Assembly (NCBI RefSeq): GCF_024198235.1
Contig: NZ_JAKCFB010000001.1
Coordinates: 186,001-250,000, forward strand
From: Myxococcus dinghuensis
GTDB taxonomy: Bacteria > Myxococcota > Myxococcia > Myxococcales > Myxococcaceae
DNA length: 64,000 nucleotides
Direction: 5' to 3'
Part shown: piece by piece, positions 11,109 through 18,944 of the stretch
Layout: every line of letters begins with the position of its first letter
Numbering within the stretch: the first letter of the stretch is position 1
Program-made: the position numbers and the translations under genes
The notes under the pieces: model-generated
Database searches by the model: none
Told to the model about the DNA's origin: nothing
The model's input: the letters and a program-made list of their open reading frames with translations, nothing else

Positions 11109-13100
11109 ATGGTCATCTTGCTTCCTCTGGGTGTGGACGAGGCGACGTTGGAGCGTCGTCCCTGGGTCTCCATCACCATCGCCGCGGTGTGTGTGCTGGC
11201 CTTCTTCGCCACCTGGGTGTTGCCCTCCCATCCGGAGGGCGTGAGCCCGGTGGAGCTGCGCGCGCTCGTTTCGGAGGTGATGGCCCACCCGTCGCTCGAG
11301 CTGCCTCGGGAATGCGCGGAGCGCTACCTGACGCCCGTGGGGCGGAAGCTGCTCGCGGAGCGCAAGGAGGCCAGGCCGGACAAGGAGGCGCCGGAGATCG
11401 ACCTGGAGGCCGCGCAGGAGCGCATCGACGCCCGGTGTCGGCACATCGTCGAGCAGCAGGAGCGCTCGCCGCTGCGCCGCTTCTCGCTCGTCCCCGCGAG
11501 GGGCGCGGCCCAGCCCGGCTGGCTCACGCACATGTTCCTGCACTTCGGGTGGATGCACCTGTTGGGGAACCTGCTCTTCTTCTACGTGGCGGGCCTGCTG
11601 CTGGAGGACGCGTGGAGCCGGCCGCTGTTCGCGGCGCTGTTCCTGGTGGGCGGGCTGGTGGCGGCGCTCGCGCACGCGGCGTTGGACCCCCACTCCCAGA
11701 CGATGATGGCGGGGGCGTCCGGGGCGGTGGCGGCGTGCATGGGGGCGTTCTCGTTCCGCTTCGCGTCGCGCAAGGTGCGCATGGGCTACTTCACGTGGAT
11801 CCTCGTGAAGCCCATCCGGGGCACCTTCGCCCTGCCCGCGTGGGCCTGGGGTGGACTGTGGTTCGGCAGCGAGGTGCTCGGCTTCCTGACCTCGGGCTCC
11901 GACAACGGCGTGGCCGTCATGGCCCACATCGGCGGGTTCGTGTTCGGCTTCGCGGTGGCGGCCCTCATGAAGGCCACGCACCTGGAGGAGCGCTATGTCG
12001 CGCCCACGCTCGCGAGCCAGCAGGGAGGCTGGGTGGCCGACCCGCGGTTGACGGAGGCCCAGGCGGCGTTGGACCGGGGCGAATGGGACACGGCGCGCAC
12101 GGCCTTCACCCGGCTGTTGGGCGAGAACGCGGACGACCCGGACGCGCTGCTGGGCCTGGCGCGGGTGGAGTTGGAGCAGGGGCGCCCCCAGCCCGGGATG
12201 GCGCGGCTGGAGCGCGCGCTGCTCCTGCTCGCGGCGCGCGAGTCCCCGGAGGCGCTCTGGAACACGCTGGAGGGAATCGCGCCCTGGCTCCCCGTGGACA
12301 AGCTGAGACCGGCCACGGCCTGGCGCGTGGCGCAGACGATGGAGGACGCGCCGCCGACGGTGTCCTTCCTGTCCGAGCCGCTCCATGCCGCCGCAGGGAA
12401 CGGCGCGGGCGCCATCGCGACGCGAGCCCTGCTCCGGGCCGCGGAGCTGCGGCTGGCGCAGGGCGTGAAGCGCGAGGTGGCGCGGGAGTACGTGGAGCGC
12501 GCGAAGGCGCAGGTGCCCGTGGGCGACGCGGCGCTGGCGGAGCGGCTGGCCGAGGTCGAGGCGGAGGTGGCCCGCGCGCTGGCGCGTCAGGCGTCGTTGG
12601 AGCAGGGCATCTCGCTCGAGGACGAGCCGCCTCCGCGCCACGTGGCCCCGTCCTCGCCGCCCACGACGGTCCCCCCGCGCATCATCCCCTGCCGGCTGGT
12701 GAGCCTCACCGAGCAGGCGCTGACGGTGGAGGCGGGCGGCGGACAACGTCGCACGCTCGGCGTCACGGAGGTGCTGGCCGTGGCGGTGGGGCTGGTGCCC
12801 GCGCCGTCGCCGGATGGCGCGCCCGCGCGCCTCACCGCGCTGACGGACCTGGTGGTGTCGTGGGGGCGGGAGCAGCAGCCCACGGTGGTGCTGCGCCTGG
12901 GCGTCGCGCACCTGGGGCTCTCGCGGTTGTATCCCCAGCAGGCTCCCCGCGAGGCCTTCGGCCGGTTCGTCGCCCAGTTGTTGGAGCGCTCCCACGCGGC
13001 GCCGCTGCCGGATGCTCCCGCGCTGGCGGAAGGCCGCTACCCCCGCTTCACGAGCGAGGCGGAGCTCACCCGGCGCTTCTACGGTCCCGCCGAGGCGTGA
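11109..13100 (+). CDS. Rhomboid family intramembrane serine protease with long C-terminal extension
   Basis: A 663-residue membrane protein. The N-terminal helix (SITIAAVCVLAFFATWV) is followed by a soluble insert, then a rhomboid core: HFGWMHLLGN (first-loop HxxxxHxxxN), the catalytic GASG with Ser204, and His273 in AHIGGFVFGF. These form the Ser-His dyad expected for cleavage of membrane-spanning substrates. The remaining 370 residues are soluble: helical TPR-like segments (LTEAQAALDRGEWDTARTAF), a linker and a C-terminal beta-rich module. Known rhomboids are usually half this size. The start was moved from a longer frame to the ATG before ILLPLGVDEATLERRPW, a common myxobacterial rhomboid beginning. 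Confidence 0.85.
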   Translation: MVILLPLGVDEATLERRPWVSITIAAVCVLAFFATWVLPSHPEGVSPVELRALVSEVMAHPSLELPRECAERYLTPVGRKLLAERKEARPDKEAPEIDLEAAQERIDARCRHIVEQQERSPLRRFSLVPARGAAQPGWLTHMFLHFGWMHLLGNLLFFYVAGLLLEDAWSRPLFAALFLVGGLVAALAHAALDPHSQTMMAGASGAVAACMGAFSFRFASRKVRMGYFTWILVKPIRGTFALPAWAWGGLWFGSEVLGFLTSGSDNGVAVMAHIGGFVFGFAVAALMKATHLEERYVAPTLASQQGGWVADPRLTEAQAALDRGEWDTARTAFTRLLGENADDPDALLGLARVELEQGRPQPGMARLERALLLLAARESPEALWNTLEGIAPWLPVDKLRPATAWRVAQTMEDAPPTVSFLSEPLHAAAGNGAGAIATRALLRAAELRLAQGVKREVAREYVERAKAQVPVGDAALAERLAEVEAEVARALARQASLEQGISLEDEPPPRHVAPSSPPTTVPPRIIPCRLVSLTEQALTVEAGGGQRRTLGVTEVLAVAVGLVPAPSPDGAPARLTALTDLVVSWGREQQPTVVLRLGVAHLGLSRLYPQQAPREAFGRFVAQLLERSHAAPLPDAPALAEGRYPRFTSEAELTRRFYGPAEA

Positions 13101-13128
13101 GCCGGTCGCTCACGTCCAGGCTTCCGAC

Positions 13129-13153
13129 GACCTCCCCCCGGATGGGGGAGGTC
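13129..13153. terminator. Perfect 10-bp inverted repeat between convergent genes
   Basis: GACCTCCCCC (13129-13138), a five-base loop, and GGGGGAGGTC (13144-13153) form a perfect 10-bp stem. It sits 28 bp after the rhomboid stop and 13 bp before the stop of the small gene on the other strand. There is no T tract on either side. In such GC-rich genomes hairpins without T tails are common between convergent genes, so a bidirectional terminator or RNA 3'-end stabiliser is likely but not proven. Confidence 0.5.
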
Positions 13154-13166
13154 AGGCGGGGTGACC

Positions 13167-13460
13167 TCAGGTCGCGTCGTGGTCGCGCATCCGGGTCAGG
13201 TGCTCGGCGAACTGCTGGAGCGTCTTCACCTGCGGGACGTCGAGGTAGTAGCGGCGCTCGTAGTCCTCGATGGCGGAGGGGGTGAGGGGCTCCGCGCCCC
13301 GGTCCCACGCGACGTTGTAGAGGGCGCGGAACTTCTCGATGTCGAAGGGCTCCTTGCCGGACGTGGCCCGGGCCTTCTTCACCTGCTCACGCTCCGTCTG
13401 CTGGCGCTGCTCGAGCGCGTCGCGGAGCTGCTTCAGGGTTTCCTCGGCGGATGTCGACAT
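13167..13460 (-). CDS. Small acidic hypothetical protein downstream of zeta-toxin-like gene
   Basis: A 97-residue soluble protein without signal peptide. The N-terminal half is a charged helix (AEETLKQLRDALEQRQQTER); the C-terminal half (YYLDVPQVKTLQQFAEHLTR) is also helical. The ATG at 13460 has a GAGGA ribosome-binding site. Longer frames through this region are rejected because their upstream part is intergenic in character. It lies 113 bp downstream of the zeta-toxin-like gene on the same strand, so a role as its antitoxin or partner is possible. I recognise no family. Confidence 0.7.
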   Translation of the reverse strand: MSTSAEETLKQLRDALEQRQQTEREQVKKARATSGKEPFDIEKFRALYNVAWDRGAEPLTPSAIEDYERRYYLDVPQVKTLQQFAEHLTRMRDHDAT

Positions 13461-13573
13461 GTTCGGTCCTCGAAGGGGGCGGCGCGCGTGGAGGCTAGGG
13501 CTGGCGGAGGGGCGCTTCAACAAGTCGGTGGAGCGGGCTCCCCGCGCGGCCGGGTCCTCGGGCGTGGAGGGGT

Positions 13574-15088
13574 TCACTGGGTCCTCTTCGCGTGTTCGTC
13601 GAGTGCCTCGCCGAGTGTCCTGCCCTTGTACTCGGTGAGCCTCGCGCCCACCTTGGAGGCGAAGTCGGGGTTGGAGATGGCGCCCACCTGCCGCTCGATG
13701 AAGGCCTCGTCGATGACGGTGTTCTTCACGCGCTCGGCCTCGGCGGCGGGTGTCTCGAACACGGCCCGGTTGAAGAGGGCGCGCTTCTCCTCCGTGTCCG
13801 GGGCGAACCACTTGCCGTCGCGCTTCTCCGCCACCAGCACCTGCTTGCCGCGCTCGTCCGTCACCAGCAGCTTGTAGTCGGTGATCTTCTCGTTCTCGAT
13901 GACGCCCTCGAACTCACCCGGGCGGCCCAGGAGCAGGCTGGCGCGGTTGTGGCGCACGCCCTTGAAGCCGCCCTCCACCGCGCCGAACGGCACGAGCGGG
14001 TCGGGCGTCCCCGGGTTGCGCATCAGCACGCGCACGCTCGAGGTCTCCAGCGGCACCTCCAGGTCGACGATCTTGACGTCGCGGTCGCCCACGGCCTTCA
14101 GCATGCGCGGGATGTCGCTCTCACCCGCGAAGCGCTTGTCGTAGACGACGGAGCTGCCGGGGCGGGAGAGCATCTCGTCCTCCACGCGCTGGGAGATGAT
14201 GGCGCCCTCGATGTGGGCCTGGGACGTGGAGATCCTCCCGCCGTGCGCCTTGGCGATCTCCGCCTTGATGGGGTCCGGGTTGAGGGCGCCGCTCAGCTCG
14301 CCGTGCTCGTCCAGGACCTTGCTCTTGAGATGCGGGTCGTTCTTGACGGCCGTCGTCTTGCCGGCGGCGGTGTTGCCGCGCAGCGCGTAGACGGTGTTGG
14401 GCTCCAGTCGACTGGAGAGCGTCTCCGCCTTCTGGAGCTCGCTGGAGAAGAGCTTCTGCTGCAGCTCGCGGCGCTCCGGGAGCCAGTTGCTGGCATTGTC
14501 CAGCCACGTCCACAGCGTGTCGTCCTTGGGCGGCTCGCCGATGGTGAAGGCCTCGAACGTGCCCACCTTGCCGCCGGAGCGCTCCAGGATGGCCTGGCGC
14601 ACCCCGTAGCTGCCGGACACGTCGCCGGTGCCCTGGTCCGACTGCTTGACGAGCGCGAGCACGTCCCGCGCGTTCTCCGGCGTCACGTCGCCATCGAAGG
14701 CCTTGCCGTCGGAGGTGGTGAAGCGCAGGCGGTTGCCGTCGACCTCCAGGCCGCCGCCCTTCGAGGGGGGCGGCATCGTCCTCCTGGCCGAGCCCGAGGC
14801 CGTGGAGGAGGTGCCGCTGGACGTGGAGCCCCACGGCGCTCCGGTCTTTCGATATTTCGGCTGCTCCTGCGTGGGCGGCGAGCCGGTGAGCGGCCCGTCC
14901 AGTCGTGGGCCCTCCCGCGTGGGCGCGCGCTCGAAGCTGGACTGGTCCGGATTCGGCGGGGCGACGTTCGCCGCGGGTTTCGCCACGGGAGGCGTCGGCT
15001 TGGGGGGCGCCGTCGGTGTCTCCGCGTCGGGGCGACGGACCGCGCCCTGCGTCCGTGGACGCGTGTTGCCCACTCCATCGATGCCCAT
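13574..15088 (-). CDS. Zeta-toxin-like P-loop kinase domain protein with Pro-rich N-terminus
   Basis: A 504-residue protein. Residues 1-110 are low-complexity, rich in Pro, Ser and Thr. The second half carries a Walker A motif GNTAAGKTT (residues 238-246, Lys244), then ALNPDPIKAEIAKAHG and helices with EGAIISQRVEDEML and SSVVYDKRFAG. That order resembles zeta toxins and related polynucleotide-kinase-like enzymes, which phosphorylate UDP-N-acetylglucosamine and poison cell-wall synthesis, usually restrained by an epsilon antitoxin. No epsilon-like gene is recognised. A disordered head in front of a toxin-fold domain suggests a delivered effector, but this is inference. The start has AGGGGGA ten bases upstream. 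Confidence 0.65.
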   Translation of the reverse strand: MGIDGVGNTRPRTQGAVRRPDAETPTAPPKPTPPVAKPAANVAPPNPDQSSFERAPTREGPRLDGPLTGSPPTQEQPKYRKTGAPWGSTSSGTSSTASGSARRTMPPPSKGGGLEVDGNRLRFTTSDGKAFDGDVTPENARDVLALVKQSDQGTGDVSGSYGVRQAILERSGGKVGTFEAFTIGEPPKDDTLWTWLDNASNWLPERRELQQKLFSSELQKAETLSSRLEPNTVYALRGNTAAGKTTAVKNDPHLKSKVLDEHGELSGALNPDPIKAEIAKAHGGRISTSQAHIEGAIISQRVEDEMLSRPGSSVVYDKRFAGESDIPRMLKAVGDRDVKIVDLEVPLETSSVRVLMRNPGTPDPLVPFGAVEGGFKGVRHNRASLLLGRPGEFEGVIENEKITDYKLLVTDERGKQVLVAEKRDGKWFAPDTEEKRALFNRAVFETPAAEAERVKNTVIDEAFIERQVGAISNPDFASKVGARLTEYKGRTLGEALDEHAKRTQ

Positions 15089-15272
15089 GGTGTTCCCCCT
15101 GAAGATGCGGCGCGCCGTGCGCGCTGTTCGTGACCCAAGCCTCTTGCTCCATTATCGGAGCCCCAAGCGCACGGTTGCGTCCAATGTGCGCAGGGGTGGG
15201 CATTGGGCTCGTGGGGGGAATGGCTCGTTCACGCGGAGGGGGCGTCGGCCACCTCTCACGCGTGAACGGCGG

Positions 15273-15617
15273 TCACCACCAGCCCGAGCACCTGCCGGTG
15301 CCGCGATTGCACAACTGGAGTTGGAAGCGCTGCGTGGCGAGGTACTGCCCGTTCCAGGCCCGCTCCACGATGCCGTCCATGCGCGCGTGGAGCTGGACGT
15401 TCCCGGTGTAGCTCCGGGTCCACCAGGTCCCGTCGAAGAGGCCGTCCCCCGCCACCTCCCAGCTCTTGCAGACGAAGGCGCGTCCACCGCCCGGCGCGTC
15501 CAACGTGATGCAGGCCCGGGGGGAGGGACCGTCGGGCTCCTCCGGGGTCGGGTTGGCGGTGGGGATCGCGGACGACAGGCTCGCGGTGGTCAGGATTCCT
15601 GCGAGGACGTGAAGCAC
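15273..15617 (-). CDS. Small secreted cysteine-containing protein
   Basis: A 114-residue protein starting at a GTG (15617) nine bases after an AAGGAG site. The first 20 residues (VLHVLAGILTTASLSSAIPT) form a signal peptide with probable cleavage after Ala-Ile-Pro or nearby. The mature part has four cysteines (in RACIT, FVCKS, QLCNR and GRCSG), suggesting two disulfides, and many aromatic residues (FDGTWWTRSYTG). It ends GWW. Function is unknown. Upstream ATG-started frames extend through a region lacking signal-peptide logic and were not chosen. Confidence 0.65.
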   Translation of the reverse strand: MLHVLAGILTTASLSSAIPTANPTPEEPDGPSPRACITLDAPGGGRAFVCKSWEVAGDGLFDGTWWTRSYTGNVQLHARMDGIVERAWNGQYLATQRFQLQLCNRGTGRCSGWW

Positions 15618-15777
15618 GGCGTGACGCTCCTTCCCTGGGGGGCTGGATTGCCCGAGTCGGCCAGGCACGAGCGGCCAAGCTGCGTGTTGCCTCCTCTGGC
15701 GGCAACGGCACGAAAGGCCGACGTGCTCCATGGTGCGGAACACTGGGGTGGCGCCGAGTCCGAGCCCCCCGGAACGC

Positions 15778-15814
15778 AAAGAGGCCCCGGGCTCCATGAG
15801 GAACCCGGGGCCTC
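15778..15814 (-). terminator. Rho-independent-like terminator of the HhH lipoprotein gene
   Basis: Perfect 11-bp inverted repeat GAGGCCCCGGG (15781-15791) and CCCGGGGCCTC (15804-15814) with a 12-base loop. Read on the minus strand it follows the stop of the gene ending at 15871 by about 56 bases, and the stem is followed by TTT. Stem strength and the short T run support an intrinsic terminator. Confidence 0.7.
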
Positions 15815-15870
15815 TCGACCCCGGCCTCACGCACCCGCTGCGGGCGCGCGAGGTCGCGGTGGCGCGTGAA

Positions 15871-16911
15871 TCACTCGCTCCAGTAGGTGTGCGTCCAGAT
15901 GCCGAAGCCGTCCGCCGGGTCGTAGAAGAACTCGACGGTGTCTCCGCTCCAGGGGTCCTTCTCGAAGCTGTAGCTGCAGCCCACGAACGAGCGGCCCGCC
16001 GAGAGGTTCACCAGGTTGGCCTTGGCGGCGTCCTTCAGGGGCTGGGGAACCACGTTGTACCTATCCGACACCTGCACGGTGTACTCGAAGCGCGCGAGCA
16101 CGTCCGCCGGAGTGGCCAGGTTGGCGCGGAGGGTCGGGCCGTCGGCCGGGATGCGGTCCTCGTCGATGCCGAAGCACTCCACGTCGGTCCGGCCATAGGC
16201 GCCGCGGATGTCGTTCCGCATCGTGGTCCACCAGTCGAAGTGGCGGGCGAGCTTGCCCCCGTGGGAGCCGTTGCTGGAGAGCTGGTCCAGCTCGTAGGCG
16301 AGGTTCTCCAGCGGGCGGCTCAGGGTGGCCGCGTTGCGGATGTGGCGCAGGCTCACGATGCCGATGCCGCTGGTGTTGGAGACGGCCTGGATGGTCTCGA
16401 AGGGCCGGGTGTTGAGCAGGTTGGTCGCGCCGGTCCAGGCGTTGGGCAGCATGTCGTGCAGCTCGGTGGAGCTGATGCTGTTGACCAGGTGCAGGATGGA
16501 CGACGAGTCATCCACGGAGAGGGCCAGCTCGTCGTAGATGCCGATGCAGTTGGGGGACAGGTAGCCCTCGGCGCGGGCGCCCTTCTCGATCTCCTTCAGC
16601 CGCGCCTCGGCGACCTGCGGGATGGCGGAGATGTCCTCGATGGAGACGAAGGGCGTCGTGACGCGGCGGTTGACGATGCCGCTGGCGACGTTGCTGGGCA
16701 GGTAGAAGTCGAGCGTCGCGTAGGTGGCGCGGTTCACGAAGTCGAGGATGCCCTCGCACTCCGGCGCGACGTCCACGTCCAGCGAGGTGAGGGGCGTGGT
16801 CTCCGCCTGGGTCTGGGTGGGCTCGGGAGTCGACAGTTCCGCTTCGGTGACACCACCACAGCCGGCGAGCAGGCCGACGGCGATGAACGCTGAGCCAAGA
16901 CGACGGTTCAT
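15871..16911 (-). CDS. Lipoprotein with two helix-hairpin-helix-like repeats
   Basis: A 346-residue protein with a lipoprotein signal (MNRRLGSAFIAVGLLAGCGG; lipobox LAGC) and an AAGGAG site five bases before the ATG at 16911. Two segments resemble each other and helix-hairpin-helix modules: about residues 57-115 (ILDFVNRAT to LKEIEKGAR) and 136-192 (ILHLVNSIS to LRHIRNAA). Both have the VN-S/A-x-T start and a later helix-turn-helix as in ComEA-like repeats. The C-terminal 150 residues, ending in an aromatic beta-rich segment, are unassigned. HhH modules usually bind DNA, so extracellular DNA binding is conceivable. Similar proteins are usually listed as hypothetical. Confidence 0.7.
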   Translation of the reverse strand: MNRRLGSAFIAVGLLAGCGGVTEAELSTPEPTQTQAETTPLTSLDVDVAPECEGILDFVNRATYATLDFYLPSNVASGIVNRRVTTPFVSIEDISAIPQVAEARLKEIEKGARAEGYLSPNCIGIYDELALSVDDSSSILHLVNSISSTELHDMLPNAWTGATNLLNTRPFETIQAVSNTSGIGIVSLRHIRNAATLSRPLENLAYELDQLSSNGSHGGKLARHFDWWTTMRNDIRGAYGRTDVECFGIDEDRIPADGPTLRANLATPADVLARFEYTVQVSDRYNVVPQPLKDAAKANLVNLSAGRSFVGCSYSFEKDPWSGDTVEFFYDPADGFGIWTHTYWSE

Positions 16912-17453
16912 TGGTTGCTCCTTGGAGGGGGACTGCGGGGACTGCGAGGAGAGGCGGCTTAATACACCGAACTGGGGTGTTACTGGCAAATCCTGGTGTT
17001 TCAATTGTCCTGATTGGTTCTGGAAGTCTTTCAAGACGGGTGAACCCAACAGGGAATGAATGACGCAGTCTCAGCGGGCCGCGGGGGTTCCCTTCCCGAC
17101 GTGGTTCTTCCGAGGGGACGCGCGTGGTGTTCCCCGTCGGAGCCGACCTGGTTGGTGACGGAATGTTCACGAACGGTGGGGCACGTCCGGCGTAGAAGAG
17201 GCCGGAGCCCGGGAGTGTGTCTTCGCAAGGCAGGTCCCGTGGCGAGGAAGGACGACGCGCCGCGAAGTGGGCGGATATCGCCCCACCCGGAATGTGTCCG
17301 TGCACCGCTCCAGGCGTGTGAGTGAATGCCTGTCGCGGAGCAGGCGTGTGGTCATGAAACAAGACAATGTTTCAAGGGCTCTGGCCGCGGTGGGACGGCC
17401 CCGGCTCGCGCGTGAGGGTTTTCGTGACGCGTGGTGCGCGCTTTGATGGGGGG
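16912..17453. other. 542-bp intergenic region with AT-rich promoter-like core
   Basis: No convincing gene is present; the open frames here lack coding character. Positions about 16960-17055 are clearly AT-richer than the surroundings and include ACACC-N7-GGTGT (16964-16980) and stretches such as TTTCAATTGTCCTGATTGG, as expected for the promoter of the minus-strand lipoprotein gene. The segment 17330-17453 would hold the promoter of the DUF998 gene. Confidence 0.5.
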
Positions 17454-18053
17454 ATGGCTCCCTGGGTCCTCGTGTCCTCGCTGGTGTCGGTGACGCTGTC
17501 CTTCGCGCCCGTGTGGTGGTTCGCGCGGCGCCGGCCGGACTACAGCCACCTGCGCAACACCATCAGCGAGCTGGGAGAGACAGGGGCGAAGGACGCGAAG
17601 CGCGTGGCCTGGCTGGCCTTCGCGCCGGCGGGCGCGTCCGTCATCGTGTTCGCCGCGCTGCTGCGGACGAGCCTCGCTGCCTACGAGGACGTCGCGGGCC
17701 CCCTGAGGGCCTTCTCCCTGCTGGGCGTCAGCTACCTCGGGGCCGCCGTCTTCCCCTGCGACGAGGGGGCGCCGCCCTGGGGCACGTGGCGCAACCAGAT
17801 GCACAACCTGGTCGCGGTCGCGGGCTACGGCGGCGCTGGCGCGGGGCTCATCGAGCTGGGGCGGGCGCTCGAGGACATCGCGCCCGTCGCGGCGCTCGCC
17901 ACGCTCACGGCCACGGTGGGCAAGGGCGCGCTGCTGGGCGTGTTCGGCCTGTCCCTGGAGTCACCCGTCCGGGGGCTCCTCCAGCGGGTGCTGGAGGGCG
18001 CCCTCTTCGGTTGGATGGTCCTGATGGGCGCGTGGCTGCTGTCGGCGGGCTGA
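17454..18053 (+). CDS. DUF998-like multi-pass membrane protein
   Basis: A 199-residue protein with about six hydrophobic segments, beginning MAPWVLVSSLVSVTLSFAPV. The motif SHLRNTISELGETGAKDA after the first helix, and FPCDEGAPP near the middle, are typical of DUF998 family proteins (the Y-N-IS-LG and FP-D motifs). These are integral membrane proteins of unknown function. The ATG at 17454 is preceded by a G-rich site GGGGGG. An earlier start at 17367 would add 29 non-membrane residues and is less likely. It converges on the desaturase gene with a 45-bp gap. Confidence 0.75.
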   Translation: MAPWVLVSSLVSVTLSFAPVWWFARRRPDYSHLRNTISELGETGAKDAKRVAWLAFAPAGASVIVFAALLRTSLAAYEDVAGPLRAFSLLGVSYLGAAVFPCDEGAPPWGTWRNQMHNLVAVAGYGGAGAGLIELGRALEDIAPVAALATLTATVGKGALLGVFGLSLESPVRGLLQRVLEGALFGWMVLMGAWLLSAG

Positions 18054-18098
18054 GGCCCGGGACGCCTGGAGGAGGCCGCCCCGGGGAGCCCGGCCGCG

Positions 18099-18944
18099 TC
18101 AGGTCCCCGCCGGGTCGGCGGAGATGGAGGGCAGCTCCACCTTGGCCTCCGTGTTGGTCCACACGAAGGGGATGCCCGGCTGCCGGTACAGCGTGGGCGG
18201 GATGTCCTTGGCGAGCTGCGCGTGCAGCTCCGGCAGTTGGGACCAGTGCACGCCGTGCTTCGTGTGGTGCGCGGTGTGGTAGCCCAGGTTGCCCGTCATC
18301 AGGTTATAGCCGGGGTGGAGGATGTTGTACGACGCCTGCGAGTGCTCGGTGGTCTCGAGCCCCACGTGGTGGAAGTAGGTGGCCCAGACCGTCACGTAGA
18401 GCGACGCGCACATGGGCAGCAGGAAGACGAAGAGCGCGTTGTACCAGTCGTGCCAGAACAGGAGCCCCAGCAGCGCGGACTGCACCACGCCCATGCCCAG
18501 GAACACGCGCAGGGCGCGCGGGTGCTGGAGGCCCACGCAGAACGCGCGCGGATAGGCCATCAGGGTGTTGAAGACGGAGTACTCGAGCTCGCCCATGGTC
18601 GTGCCGTCCCGGCGCTTCCACCCGGACTCGTCCTTGCCCTGGTCCAGGTAGTTGCGGTGGTGGCCCACCACGTGGTGCAGGAACCAGGCATTGGAGGTGA
18701 CGCCGGTCTGGAAGCCGAAGACGAGCTCCAGCAGGCGGTTGGGGAGGACGTGCCGGAACGTGGGGACGTGCTGGTGGTGGTGGTTCCACGCGCAGATCCA
18801 CCCCTTGGGAATCACCCACAGGGCGAGCCACAGCACGGGCAGCCACCAGCTCTTCGCCGTGAAGTACACCGTGAGGTCGAGCGCGAAGACACACAGGAAC
18901 AGCAGGACGGGGATGCGGTCTCTCGGATGTCGGAACAGGGTCAT
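18099..18944 (-). CDS. Fatty acid desaturase-family membrane enzyme
   Basis: A 281-residue integral membrane protein with the three histidine clusters of membrane di-iron desaturases and hydroxylases: HHHQH (about residues 54-58), HHVVGHH (89-95) and HTAHH (near 224-228), interleaved with hydrophobic segments. Such enzymes insert double bonds or hydroxyls into acyl chains using O2. Its ATG overlaps the P450 stop (ATGA), so the two are translationally coupled. Placed after a lipoxygenase and a P450, it may supply polyunsaturated substrate or modify the oxylipin product. Confidence 0.88.
   Translation of the reverse strand: MTLFRHPRDRIPVLLFLCVFALDLTVYFTAKSWWLPVLWLALWVIPKGWICAWNHHHQHVPTFRHVLPNRLLELVFGFQTGVTSNAWFLHHVVGHHRNYLDQGKDESGWKRRDGTTMGELEYSVFNTLMAYPRAFCVGLQHPRALRVFLGMGVVQSALLGLLFWHDWYNALFVFLLPMCASLYVTVWATYFHHVGLETTEHSQASYNILHPGYNLMTGNLGYHTAHHTKHGVHWSQLPELHAQLAKDIPPTLYRQPGIPFVWTNTEAKVELPSISADPAGT

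Noticed and set aside
15778..15814. Perfect inverted repeat considered as a mobile-element end
   Set aside because: Single copy, located right after a stop codon with TTT after it, so a terminator is the simpler reading.
17056..17325. 89-codon plus-strand open frame in the 16912-17453 gap
   Set aside because: No ribosome-binding site, no fold, and codon pattern unlike neighbours; the region is better explained as promoter DNA.
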